Below, one piece after another: positions 49,660 to 58,825 of a stretch of 64,000 nt of DNA. The stretch lies in contig CAWAYL010000008.1 of NCBI GenBank assembly GCA_963786305.1, positions 558,001-622,000 of the forward strand. The letters are read 5' to 3'. The position numbers and the translations under genes are program-made. This stretch comes from CAKZLS01 sp963786305 (GTDB lineage Bacteria; Pseudomonadota; Alphaproteobacteria; Rhodospirillales; Defluviicoccaceae). Position 1 is the stretch's first letter; every line of letters begins with the position of its first letter. The notes below the pieces were generated by a model, which made no database searches, had not been told where the DNA came from, and worked only from the letters and a program-made list of their open reading frames with translations.

Positions 49660-49760
49660 GCTTTTCTTCCTTTTCGCCTCCCCGCCGCCGTCGCCCGTTT
49701 CGCGGGATTTTCCCGGCTCGGGCCGTTATTCAAGCGACGCTCCTGGTTGTTTTCCCATCC

Positions 49761-50177
49761 TCACGATTTGATGACACCGGCTTCGGTCAGAAAACTCCTT
49801 GAACGTCAGGTCACCGAGCACGATGTCGTCCATCAGAAATTCGCACATGGACTCGAAGCAGCGCTTGATCTTTGCCGAGCCGCGCGCTTCTTCGCACAGC
49901 ACCTGTACGCTCTTGGCCTTCCAGATCAATTCCTGATGATACACGATATGCTGATTGAGGCCCGGGTACCTGGCGTGCCGAAGGATTTTTTCTTCCGCCA
50001 GAAAATGTTCCTCGGCCTCCTCGACGAATTCGTCCAACAACGACGAGCACAACTTGAAGTCTTTCTTGTGCAAGCGCGTTCTTCACTCGAAGCATGATGG
50101 CGATGATCTTGCGGTGATCGTTGTCGATCTCCGCCAAGCCCGATTTCATACTTGGTGAACTCAGCGATTTCGTTCAT
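49761..50177 (-). CDS. Bacteriohemerythrin-like protein, third of three (three frameshifts)
   Basis: About 138 residues after correction near 50140, 50075 and 49788. Pieces are MNEIAEFTKYE, then LAEIDNDHRKIIAIMLRVKN, then LDEFVEEAEEHFLAEEKILR, HARYPGLNQHIVYHQELIWK and LMDDIVLGDLTFKEF. The last correction, in a run of T, gives a normal end LTEAGVIKS. The final helix lacks the usual His before Asp (LMDDIVLGD), so one iron ligand may be missing. It runs in the same direction as the second copy. Confidence 0.72.
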
Positions 50178-50311
50178 TGACCGTCAATCTCGCCTCGCGA
50201 CTCCCGTCATTTATCAACGTGGTGTCGCTCACATCTTCATTAAACCATCTGCGGTTGCGTTTGGGCAAGATTATTGCTCGAGCCCGCGCGCCGCCACGCG
50301 CCCGCCGCGCC

Positions 50312-51279
50312 TCACCGCATCCAGGGCAGCGCGTCCAGATCGACGTTGCCGCCGGTGAGAATGACACCGACCCGGCGGTCCCGGAACACGCCGGGATGGG
50401 CCAGGATGACGGCGAGGGGCACGGCGCAGGACGGCTCCACCACGATCTTCATGCGCTCCCAGATCAGCCGCATGGCGGCGACGATCTGGTCCTCGGTCGA
50501 CCGTGAGAATGTCGGTGACGCGCGCGGAGATGATCTCGAAGGTCAGCGAACCGAGCGACGCGCGCAGCCCGTCGGCGATGGTGTCCGGATTGCCGGTCAT
50601 GATCAGCCGTCCGGCGCGAAGCGAGCGCCGGGCGTCGTCGGCGTTCGGCCGGCTCGGCGGCGTAGACCGCCGTTCCGCTCGGACGCGCCGGCGCAGGCGA
50701 TGGCGGTGCCGCTGATCAGGCCGCCGCCGCCCACCGGCGCGATGACGGCGTCGAGATCCGCCGCGTCCTCCAGCAACTCGATGGCGGCGGTTCCCTGGCC
50801 GGCGATCACGCGCGCATCGTTGTAGGGATGGACCACGGTCATGCCCGAGCGCTCCACCACGCGGCGCAGCGTTTCGTCGCGCGCCTCCATGCCCGGATCG
50901 CACAAAACGATGTCGCCGCCGTAGCCCTCCACCGCCCGCTGCTTGGCGCGGGGCGCGTTGCGGGGCATCACCACGACGCCTTGATGCCGCGCCATCCGGC
51001 GGCCAGCGCCAGCGCGGCGCCGTGATTGCCGGACGAATGGGTGGCGACACCGGCCCGCGCCGCGTCGTCGGACAGCGAGAAAACGGCGTTGGTCGCCCCC
51101 CGGATCTTGAACGCCCCGGCTTTTTGCAGGTTCTCGCACTTGAACCACAGCCGCGCGCCGCTCATGCGATCCAGCGTGGCGCATGTCAGGACCGGCGTAC
51201 GGTGGATGCGCGCGCGGATGCGATCATGGGCCGCGCGAATGTCTTCGAAGGCGGGAACCGGCGAGCCGTCCATGGTCAC
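50312..51279 (-). CDS. PLP-dependent threonine/serine dehydratase (several frameshifts)
   Basis: Fold-type II PLP enzyme, about 322 residues. N-terminal pieces: IRARIHRTPVLTCATLDRMS, then CENLQKAGAFKIRGATNAVF (PLP Lys in FKIRGA) and THSSGNHGAALALAAG. The middle reads VIAPVGGGGLISGTAIACA (phosphate loop). The end is VGVILTGGNVDLDALPWM. At least four frame changes lie between 50970 and 50500. The short length without an ACT domain suggests a catabolic threonine dehydratase or serine racemase rather than biosynthetic IlvA. Confidence 0.85.
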
Positions 51280-51481
51280 CGACTATCGCGGACCGGGCGC
51301 GCCGGTTCAAGCAGAACGGCCTCTTCGGGGGGGCGGAGCGATCGATACCCGAGGCGGGCGTTGTCGCGCGCTATGATACAGAAGGAAATCGAACCGGCAT
51401 CCTTCCGCTTCGCCTCCTTTCCGTGGACGCCCCCGACCATCATGCCTATATGCGGTGTCCACAGATTGCCGGAGGTCCGCA

Positions 51482-51894
51482 ATGGCGCAAACCGTCAATC
51501 TCCTGATTGGAACGAAAAAAGGCGTCTTCCTGCTGGACAGCGACGGCGCGACTACCTGCCCGACGACATGCGGTTCCCGGATTATGGCCAGTGCGTGCAC
51601 TCCCTGGTGATGGCGCCAGGCCAGCCCGGCCGGCTCTATCTGCAAAACCATTGCGGCATGTATCGCAGCGACGACGGCGGCCAAAACTGGCACAGCATCG
51701 AGGCCGGCCTGCCGTCCACGTTCGGTTTTCCCGCCGCCGCCCGTCCGCGCGACCCCGAGGCCCTCTATCTCGTCCCGCTGAACGGCGACTTCGTCGGCCG
51801 TTTCATGCCCGATGCCAAGGCCGCCGTCTGGCGGACGCGCGACGGCGGCGCGATCTGGCAAGACCTGCGCGCCGGCCTGCCCCAGACCCATTGA
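51482..51894 (+). pseudogene. Sialidase/BNR-repeat protein remnant with internal deletion
   Basis: The start is normal: GGAGG then ATG, MAQTVNLLIGTKKGVFLLDS. After about 23 codons the sequence jumps, in another frame, to a region expected about 135 codons later (DYLPDDMRFPDYGQCVHSLV, NHCGMYRSDDGGQNWHSIEA, VWRTRDGGAIWQDLRAGLPQ) and stops there, short of the usual end. Family members I know are about 370 residues. The gap is far larger than an indel error, so this looks like a genuine deletion. Confidence 0.75.
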
Positions 51895-52297
51895 AACGGG
51901 TAAAAGCTAACGCGGGCCATGGAAAAAGCGACAAAGCGGTCGCTGTCAGGCCGTCCGCAAGTCCGGTTTCGAGCCCCTCTCAACCAGAACAGGGAAATGC
52001 GCGAAGGCACGCGATTAGCCACAACCGGACATGAGAGGTTGACTGAGAAGTCGGGCGAGACCAAAAGTCAGACGTCACCGGTGCGTTGTCCAAGCGCATT
52101 ACCGAGTGTACCTTAGGCGGAGACAGGATGGGCTGGGGTGGAATGAATATCGGCGAAGGCATGCGCGTTCTTTTGGCCCCATTCAACTCTGATCGCGTTG
52201 CCGGTGGCAATGCGCTGTATCGCTCGGCAGCCAAATACCCAGCGACTTCGATCGCGGCTCGACCATCGCCCGGCATGAACAGCGGCGGAGATCGAAT
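51895..52297. other. Intergenic stretch without a supported gene
   Basis: About 400 bases between the sialidase remnant and the Anbu gene. I see no convincing coding sequence or RNA gene; a ribosome binding site (GGCGGAG) for the next gene lies near its end. Confidence 0.5.
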
Positions 52298-53026
52298 TTG
52301 ACCTACTGCGTGGGCGTGATGCTCGATGAAGGGATGATTTTCGCGTCCGACTCGCGCACGCATGCCGACGTCGACGATTTTGCCAAATTTTGCAAAATGA
52401 CCGTGTTCGAGCGCCCGGGGGACAGAGTGATGATTCTGCTGAGTTCCGGCAATCTGGCCGGGACCCAAGCGGTGATCAGCCTGCTGAAGCAGCGGGGTAA
52501 CGGCACAAATGACGATCTCAATCTCTGGAACGCGCGCACGATGTTCGATGCCGCCAATTTGGTGGCCGATGCGGTGCGCGACATCGAGCGCCGGGACGGC
52601 CGTTATCTCGCGGAAAGTGCCATCAAGTTCAATGCGTCGTTCATCCTCGGGGGACAGGTTAGGGGCGAGGCCATGCGGCTGTTTCGGATCTACGCGGAGG
52701 GGAACTTTATCGAAGCGGGGCTCGATACGCCCTTCTTGCAAACCGGAGAAACAAAGTACGGCAAACCGATCATCGATCGTGTGGTCACCCCTTCCACGTC
52801 GCTCGCCGATGCGGCGAAGTGTGTGCTGGTTTCGTTCGACTCGACGATGCGCAGCAACCTCTCGGTCGGCATGCCGATCGATCTGATCTGTTACCGACGC
52901 GACAGCCTCGAAATTCAGATGCGCCGGCGTTTCGATGAGGGAGATCCCTATTTTGCCGCGTTAAGTGTTCAGTGGAGCGAAGGCGTGCGACAGGTCTTCA
53001 GCCAGTTGCCGGCATTGAGTTGGTAA
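52298..53026 (+). CDS. Proteasome-like peptidase Anbu
   Basis: Ntn-hydrolase of the ancestral-beta-subunit (Anbu) group, related to HslV and proteasome beta subunits. The 242 residues begin TTG-encoded Met then TYCVGVMLDEGMIFASDSRT. Thr2 would become the N-terminal nucleophile, with the Asp in SDSR and the Lys in FAKFCKM as conserved partners. GGCGGAG lies upstream of the TTG. It is followed after 38 bases by a transglutaminase gene, a known Anbu neighbour. The usual ATP-grasp and alpha-E partners are not in this window. Confidence 0.9.
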   Translation: MTYCVGVMLDEGMIFASDSRTHADVDDFAKFCKMTVFERPGDRVMILLSSGNLAGTQAVISLLKQRGNGTNDDLNLWNARTMFDAANLVADAVRDIERRDGRYLAESAIKFNASFILGGQVRGEAMRLFRIYAEGNFIEAGLDTPFLQTGETKYGKPIIDRVVTPSTSLADAAKCVLVSFDSTMRSNLSVGMPIDLICYRRDSLEIQMRRRFDEGDPYFAALSVQWSEGVRQVFSQLPALSW

Positions 53027-53064
53027 GCTAACGGGCGATCCATCGCGCTCGTCTAACGGAGGTC

Positions 53065-53892
53065 ATGAGGCGAGGTATGCAGATCCGTCTCGGCTATGAA
53101 CTGATTTACGACTGCCCGCAGCCAACGCCGATGCTGGTGACCTTGAGCATCCATTTCAGCCGGGTCTCCGATCTCGTCGTTCCCGATCATCTGATCACCA
53201 CCCCATCGATCCCGATCTCCGCCTACCGCGACGGTTTCGGCAACTGGTGCTCGCGCATCGTCGCCCCAAAAGGCGAGATCCGACTGTCGGCCGACGCGAT
53301 CATTAATGATAGCGGCGAGCCGGATCTGGTGGTTCCCTCGGCACAGCAGCATCCGGTGGAGAGTCTGCCGGAAGAAACCCTGGTGTTCCTGTTGGGAAGC
53401 CGCTACTGCGAGACCGACCGGTTGACGGAAGTGGCATGGGATCTGTTTGGCCAAGCGCCGACCGGATGGGGACGCGTCCAAGCGATCTGCGATTTTGTCC
53501 ACAACCACATCACTTTCGGCTACGAGCATGCCCGCCCGACCATGGGCGCCTGGGAAGTTTTCAACGAGAGACACGGCGTCTGTCGCGATTTTACCCACCT
53601 CGCCATCGCTTTCTGCCGCTGCCTGAACATCCCGGCACGCTACTGCACGGGCTACTTGGGTGACATCGGCGTGCCGCTACAGGACCCGATGGATTTCTCC
53701 GCCTGGTTCGAGGTCTATATTGGTGGGGCCTGGTACACCTTCGACGCTCGCAACAACATCCCGCGCATCGGCCGCGTATTGATCGCACGCGGTCGCGATG
53801 CGACCGACGTCCCGATCAGCAATACGTTCGGCCCGAATACGCTGAAAAACTTCAGGGTTTGGACGGACGAGATCAGCAGTGACGGACGGTGA
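53065..53892 (+). CDS. Transglutaminase-like cysteine peptidase, Anbu-cluster type
   Basis: 275-residue protein with an N-terminal beta domain (IRLGYELIYDCPQPTPMLVT) and a transglutaminase core. Catalytic residues are visible: Cys in NERHGVCRDFTHLAIAFCR, His in DPMDFSAWFEVYIGGAWYTF (the usual His-Ala-Trp is Ser-Ala-Trp here), and Asp in WYTFDARNN. The Ser in place of the His is notable, since that His is normally essential. It is co-oriented with Anbu and probably in the same operon. Confidence 0.87.
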   Translation: MRRGMQIRLGYELIYDCPQPTPMLVTLSIHFSRVSDLVVPDHLITTPSIPISAYRDGFGNWCSRIVAPKGEIRLSADAIINDSGEPDLVVPSAQQHPVESLPEETLVFLLGSRYCETDRLTEVAWDLFGQAPTGWGRVQAICDFVHNHITFGYEHARPTMGAWEVFNERHGVCRDFTHLAIAFCRCLNIPARYCTGYLGDIGVPLQDPMDFSAWFEVYIGGAWYTFDARNNIPRIGRVLIARGRDATDVPISNTFGPNTLKNFRVWTDEISSDGR

Positions 53893-53921
53893 TGAGCCGC
53901 GGCACTGGCGTGATCCGCGCA

Positions 53922-54755
53922 TTACCGTAACATCTTGAAGAGACGAAGCGCCGCCGGCTCGACGTGGCGAAACGCTGCCGCCAGTCGCACCGCCCACGCG
54001 GCCGCGTCCGCCGGCGTCGCGATCCCATCCTGCCGGAGTTCGACAAGGACATGCGGCAGTCCGCGGTCTTCGCCGTGGACGGGAATCGTGTAGTCGGTGG
54101 TATCGTCCACCGAATAGGGTTGGTTGTCACCGACGACGAGACTTGCGTCGCGGTTCATCGCATCGACGAGGAGCGCGGCAAAACGGCGGTCGCGCCCGTG
54201 CGCAAAGCCTATGGACCAAGGCCGCTGCTGGCCGGCCAGAGCCGCGGTGAAGCTGTGAATGCTCAGCAGCAGGCTCGGTCTGTCGCCACGCCGATCGAGC
54301 ACCGCGCGGATCGCCTCATGGTAGGGATTGAACACGGCCTCGATGCGCAGCGCCCGGTCTGCGGGTGTCAGCGTCCGGTTGCCCGGCACCGGCACCCCAT
54401 CCGTTTGCGCCGGGATCGACTCCGGACTGTCGAGCGGCCGGTTACAGTCGATGACCAGGCGCGAATAACCGCTCAACACCAAGGGCGCGTCCAACAGATC
54501 TGACAACCGGCGCGCGACATCGGCAGCCCCCGGATCCCAGGCGATGTGATCAGCGAGATGGACCGCGCCAAGGCCGAGCATTCCCAGCCGGCGCGGCAGC
54601 CGATTGGATGCATGGTCACAGACCAGCACTGCGTTTCCCGCGCCGCCAGCGTTGACGATTTCAAAGGCGGCCGGCTCATCGGTGGCCAGGAACATCCGAT
54701 TTGGCTCAGCACGAACCCATTTCGTCGCAGAAACGGGTTCGTCGCCGGCGGTCAT
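53922..54755 (-). CDS. N-formylglutamate amidohydrolase family protein
   Basis: Metal-dependent hydrolase of 277 residues. Core motifs are AVLVCDHASNRLPRRLGML, HIAWDPGAADVARRLSDLL, SRLVIDCNRP, LLLSIHSFTAAL and a C-terminal LPHVLVELRQDGI. In the family, N-formylglutamate is cleaved in histidine breakdown; many members have unknown substrates. The gene converges on the transglutaminase gene, 29 bases apart. It is intact. Confidence 0.87.
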   Translation of the reverse strand: MTAGDEPVSATKWVRAEPNRMFLATDEPAAFEIVNAGGAGNAVLVCDHASNRLPRRLGMLGLGAVHLADHIAWDPGAADVARRLSDLLDAPLVLSGYSRLVIDCNRPLDSPESIPAQTDGVPVPGNRTLTPADRALRIEAVFNPYHEAIRAVLDRRGDRPSLLLSIHSFTAALAGQQRPWSIGFAHGRDRRFAALLVDAMNRDASLVVGDNQPYSVDDTTDYTIPVHGEDRGLPHVLVELRQDGIATPADAAAWAVRLAAAFRHVEPAALRLFKMLR

Positions 54756-55413
54756 CGCGTTTGTCGCTTGTGCGCTTGAGGAGTTGTAGTACCCATCCGC
54801 ATGTTCACCGCGGGTCGCATGGCAAGACGTCGCTGCTTAGCGCAACGCCAGCCCGCCTCAGCGGAACCGCGCTCTTTTCGCAGTTCAAGCCGGTGTGCGA
54901 TCTCTCCGGTCCGATAGCGACCGCAGCTTTCAGTCAAGGTCGGCGACAACTACGGCGGTTAACAACGGTTGTCTACCGCCATTTGCCGTTGATGGATACC
55001 ACCGTGCAGGAGATTGCTTGAACCGATGTGTATTACCCGATTTTTACCCGTATCCACGAGATCTCCGCGAGGACTTCCATCGCCGCCGCCACGACCCCCT
55101 GCGGCGGTTCGATCCGCACCAACATTCGGTCCCTGCCGCATCGCCCAATCGCGGATCGAGCGCTGTAGATCGACGACACGCCAACATTCTGGACGCCCGG
55201 TTGGGCGCTTGGGGTCATCAGTGACGGTTCGCGTCACCCTGAGTGATGGTCCGCAGCTGAGGGTATTGCCGTCACGGTTGGCACCGGGCTGGCATGCCCG
55301 GCCATAGCCAGTAGCAGTCATGTCGCGATTGGCTTTCGACGGGTCACAATATAGCGGAGCTTGCGCTAACTCCCGCGAGGTGCTCGCATCAAGGTTGGGC
55401 ACTTTGTTGGGCT
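54756..55413. other. Gene-poor stretch of about 660 bases
   Basis: No convincing gene. Short frames on both strands lack recognisable domains. The GC-rich character changes abruptly to AT-rich at about 55415, where the next gene ends, so one border of an acquired segment probably lies near here. Confidence 0.5.
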
Positions 55414-56272
55414 TTAAAAAGGTATGTCATCGACTTCTACATCTAAAGATAATTCATAATCAAAATTACCTTCCGAAGTAACAAGGCGTAACACGCTTCG
55501 ACCTGTTACACGATATGAATCTTTCAATTCATCCCCATCTAAAGCATACGCCAATATTCTTTTCAATTCGAAGACTAGTTGAGCCCATGAATTTTTATGT
55601 AATTTTCTCAATGGTGGTTTCAAAAAATGTCGTGCTTTGAAATCCGATATATCAGAATCAGTAGAAGGACATTTTTTATTATCTTGATATAATATCCAAT
55701 CTTGCCCTGTATAGAAATAAATGGCCTCAATATCAGCAGATGGTGATTTGGATTCATTTAATAGATCCACCCTGATTTCAATATTTCCTCTTGCAAAATA
55801 CTTAGTTTTTTGCAATGTTCCTAACGCATCTTTTAGGTTTACTTTTATTTTACTCGATCTCACGTTCTGAATTTCATTATTTGCCCATACAAGTTCTGCT
55901 TCAAGACTTTCTTTTAAACCAGTTATTGATTTTCCATACACAATATGTCGATGGTGTTTCAGATCGAACGGTATGTCTTCTGCATTTTTTGTCATGAGAA
56001 TACAAAGCTTGCCTTTTGCATGGGCGTAGCCAACCTCATAAAATACGTTTGGGTTTTGCCCGGACATATCAGCAATTATTATGTCGGCTATGTCAATTTG
56101 ACGGTAGATCCTGTCTAATATTCCTTCTTGAAATATTTGCTCATCTACCCGCTCAGCTGAAATGCCTAGTTGCTCAGCAGTCTCTTTCGATTCCTAATTT
56201 ATAGATATCCTGAAATGCATCATCGAAAGGCATAAGTACAAATGCAAAAGTTTGGTTATCTGGGGATTTCAC
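55414..56272 (-). CDS. AT-rich gene: deoxyribosyltransferase/TIR-like N-terminal domain plus unknown C-terminal domain (one frameshift)
   Basis: About 285 residues, start GTG 56272 with AAGGA upstream. An extra base near 56187 breaks the frame. Restored, the N-terminal 120 residues read FAFVLMPFDDAFQDIYKLGI, DRIYRQIDIADIIIADMSGQ and NPNVFYEVGYAHAKGKLCIL, the Rossmann-like pattern of nucleoside 2-deoxyribosyltransferase and TIR-like proteins, with the conserved Glu in YEVG. The remaining 165 residues are beta-rich and unrecognised (FARGNIEIRVDLLNES, IYFYTGQDWILYQDN). The base composition is far more AT-rich than all neighbours, pointing to transfer. Such domains often act in antiphage defence as nucleotide-consuming effectors; that role is inferred. 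Confidence 0.8.
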
Positions 56273-56891
56273 AATAGTTCCTTATATACCTGCCAATGAT
56301 TAGGTGGACCTGCATAGGAATGGCCTTCATGGCCAACCCAACGCCCTGCGTATGCCAGACGGACCTTGTTTCAGAACGTCGGAATGAATCATGATCGCCT
56401 TTACGTCACTATAGACCGTGCAGATTTCGTAGCACCTTCCAGCGAATTCGTCGCAGAGGAACGTCCGAAGTGGGTCATACGCTACCATTCCTGCTTGCTC
56501 CAGGCCGAGTCTGCAAACCTCAAGGTAGCTGACCTGACCGAATCGGGCTGAGGGGCCCCTTTTTCCCCCTAGTATGCACCCACGTCATCCGCTGAGATTT
56601 ATGCCATCAGGCGGCGAATTGAGGATGCGCGTTTGGGCGCGCGAGGGACTTCTAGCGCACACGCTCCCGCTCGGGCTCGCCCCGGAAGTGAAGGCCTTCC
56701 TCGTTGACGCATGGGATCTGGCGGGCCTACGGCTTATAACCCACTCTCGCTGATAGGCACTCAGTGTGATCGTGTTTCCCGCTTCCAGCGGTCCGGTCCG
56801 GGGGCGCCATCCTGTTATGACGAGCAAATCGAGGGCAAAGCGCCCATATATTTCGGGGACAAACCGATTTCAACGGCGAGAGGATCCCGCG
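56273..56891. other. Intergenic stretch without a supported gene
   Basis: About 620 bases. I see no coding region I can support. The palindrome AGGGGCCCCT followed by a T-run at about 56552-56566 may be a weak terminator. Composition returns to GC-rich by about 56580. Confidence 0.5.
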
Positions 56892-58283
56892 ATGGCGCAT
56901 GACTTCGATCCTGACGGAACACGGCTCCCCATTAAGCTCGATTCCACTTCGAACGGTGAATTCATGCCAACGCCGCTCGACGCCGCCTCTCGCGGCGCCA
57001 ATCGTCTGGCGCAGCGAAGGGCGAGTGAGAACGCCAAACGGCTGGGACAATCGCGCCGATCCTTCCTGGTGTCGACCTGCGGGGCCGCCAGCACCCTTTT
57101 GGCATTCAACGCGGCCAATGCGGCGGCCGGCCGAACCGGCGGCTTTTTCGAGCTCGATCAAGTCGCCGCGCTCGATCCCGATGCCGCCGAGGAGCAATTG
57201 GCCGGCCGGGAGTTCGTGTTTGACGTCCAGGGCCACTTCGTCGGCGAACACGGCCTGGGACGATCGGGACTCGGCGGTTCCGAGAAATTCGTCAAGGATA
57301 TCTTCCTCGACTCCGATACGGACATGATGGTGCTTTCGTTTATCCCGTCGCACCGGGAAAAGGAATTATTGACCATTCAGGAGGCCGACGAGACGCGCCG
57401 CATCGTCGACGAAATGGAGGGAACCCGTCGATTGCTGGTGCACGGGCGTGTCAATCCCAACCAGCCCGGCGATCTGGAGGGGATGGACGAACTTGCGGAG
57501 GTCTGGGGCGTGTCGGCCTGGAAATGCTACACTCAATGGGGCCCCGACGGTCGCGGGTTCTTTCTCTCCGACGAAGACACCGGCATTCCCATGATCGAGA
57601 AGGCGCGCGCGCTCGGCGTGAAAAACGTTTGCGTGCATAAGGGCCTGCCGTTTGGCCGGCGTTCGTACGAGCACAGCCTCTGCTCGGACATCGGCGTTGT
57701 GGCCAAGAGATTTCCAGACGTCAATTTCCTGGTTTATCACTCGGGCTTTATCAACGGAGAGCCCGAAGGCCCGTACGATGCTTCTCGCAGCGAAGGGATT
57801 GACGAATTGATCCGCTCGGTCGAGGAGAACGACGTGCCGCGCAACTCCAACGTCTACGCCGAACTTGGCAGCACTTGGCGTTTTGCCATGCGCGATCCGA
57901 CGATGGCCGCCCACATCGTCGGTAAGCTGGTCAAACATATCGGCGAGGAGAACGTGCTCTACGGATCGGATTGCATCTGGTACGGCTCGCCGCAGGATCA
58001 GATCCAGGCGTTTCGCGCGTTCCAAATCTCCGACGAGCTGCAGGAAAAGCATGGCTACCCGAAGATAACGCCGACCCTGCGCGCCCGGATCTTCGGGCTG
58101 AACGCGGCCCGGCCCTACGCCATCGACGTGGACGAAGTGCTCAAGCGAGCGCACCACGACCCTATCGAGGAGCGTCGCAAGGAATATCGGAGCGAGCCCA
58201 ATCCCCATTTCCTCACCTACGGCCCGAAAAACCGTCGGGAGTTCCTCGCAAATCTGAAGGCACGCGGCGGCTCTCCGGTTTAG
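56892..58283 (+). CDS. TAT-exported amidohydrolase (metal-dependent hydrolase)
   Basis: 463-residue amidohydrolase-2-like TIM-barrel protein. A twin-arginine signal is visible at about residues 54-75 (GQSRRSFLVSTCGAASTLLAF), unusually far from the chosen ATG, so a later start is possible. Barrel motifs: FVFDVQGHFVGEHGLG (normally His-x-His), WKCYTQWGPDGRGF, VCVHKGLPFG, NFLVYHSGFINGEP and NVLYGSDCIWYGSPQDQIQA (conserved Asp). The substrate is unknown; aromatic acid decarboxylases and lactonases share this fold. Confidence 0.85.
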   Translation: MAHDFDPDGTRLPIKLDSTSNGEFMPTPLDAASRGANRLAQRRASENAKRLGQSRRSFLVSTCGAASTLLAFNAANAAAGRTGGFFELDQVAALDPDAAEEQLAGREFVFDVQGHFVGEHGLGRSGLGGSEKFVKDIFLDSDTDMMVLSFIPSHREKELLTIQEADETRRIVDEMEGTRRLLVHGRVNPNQPGDLEGMDELAEVWGVSAWKCYTQWGPDGRGFFLSDEDTGIPMIEKARALGVKNVCVHKGLPFGRRSYEHSLCSDIGVVAKRFPDVNFLVYHSGFINGEPEGPYDASRSEGIDELIRSVEENDVPRNSNVYAELGSTWRFAMRDPTMAAHIVGKLVKHIGEENVLYGSDCIWYGSPQDQIQAFRAFQISDELQEKHGYPKITPTLRARIFGLNAARPYAIDVDEVLKRAHHDPIEERRKEYRSEPNPHFLTYGPKNRREFLANLKARGGSPV

Positions 58284-58343
58284 GTCCCGGCTACCCCCCC
58301 GCAACATCATGGGTACCGGCGCGACGACGGAGACCGTTTGGTG

Positions 58344-58430
58344 ATGGACCTCCGGGCCTCGGCTTTGATCGTCGTCGATATGCGGAACGACTTTCTGGCG
58401 ACGGCCGGCTACTACGATGTCGGAGTCCGG
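58344..58430 (+). pseudogene. Isochorismatase-family fragment
   Basis: Only the first 27 or so codons of a cysteine hydrolase are recognisable (MDLRASALIVVDMRNDFLAT then AGYYDVG), including the first catalytic Asp. The sequence afterwards does not resemble the family. It lies just downstream of the amidohydrolase gene and is probably a decayed or truncated partner. Confidence 0.65.
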
Positions 58431-58640
58431 TGCACTTCTGCGGCACCGAAGCGCCTCACGTCCGAGGCCTCCGTTGGATCGACAACGATGGTGTCGACCT
58501 CGTCGCAACCATGCTCGGGGGCCTTTTGGGCGGTGGATGGGTGCTCCTCTGACAGCGGTTCCGCACCGCGGCGCCGCAACCGAGGCCTGACCGGTAAAAT
58601 CGAATGACGGTCATCTCCGTTTTTTATTTAAAATCATATA

Positions 58641-58658
58641 GTTATACCAACGGTCGTT
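58641..58658. repeat. Partial copy of the outer arm of the 1.4-kb palindromic element
   Basis: GTTATACCAACGGTCGTT differs at one position from GTTATACCATCGGTCGTT at 1355-1372. It lies in an AT-rich gap, with no matching second arm nearby. Confidence 0.55.
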
Positions 58659-58825
58659 GCGGAGCGAAAACAAGTGGGCGCTGATATAGTCGTTTTTCAA
58701 TGAGTTCCCGAAATTCTACTGTGCATGGGGTTGTTTTCAAGAAAATGAAACACCCCTCCCCCCCGTTCCGTGCCGTTCGCGGCCGATCGGGTCATCGGCG
58801 ACGCTGCCCGGCGCCGGCGCCGTTG

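Noticed and set aside
54895..55402. Short frames on both strands in the 54.8-55.4 kb gap
   Set aside because: No domains, no ribosome binding sites, overlapping in opposite directions.
56552..56566. AGGGGCCCCT plus T-run as a terminator
   Set aside because: The palindrome has no loop, so it cannot form a normal hairpin, and no gene ends just before it.
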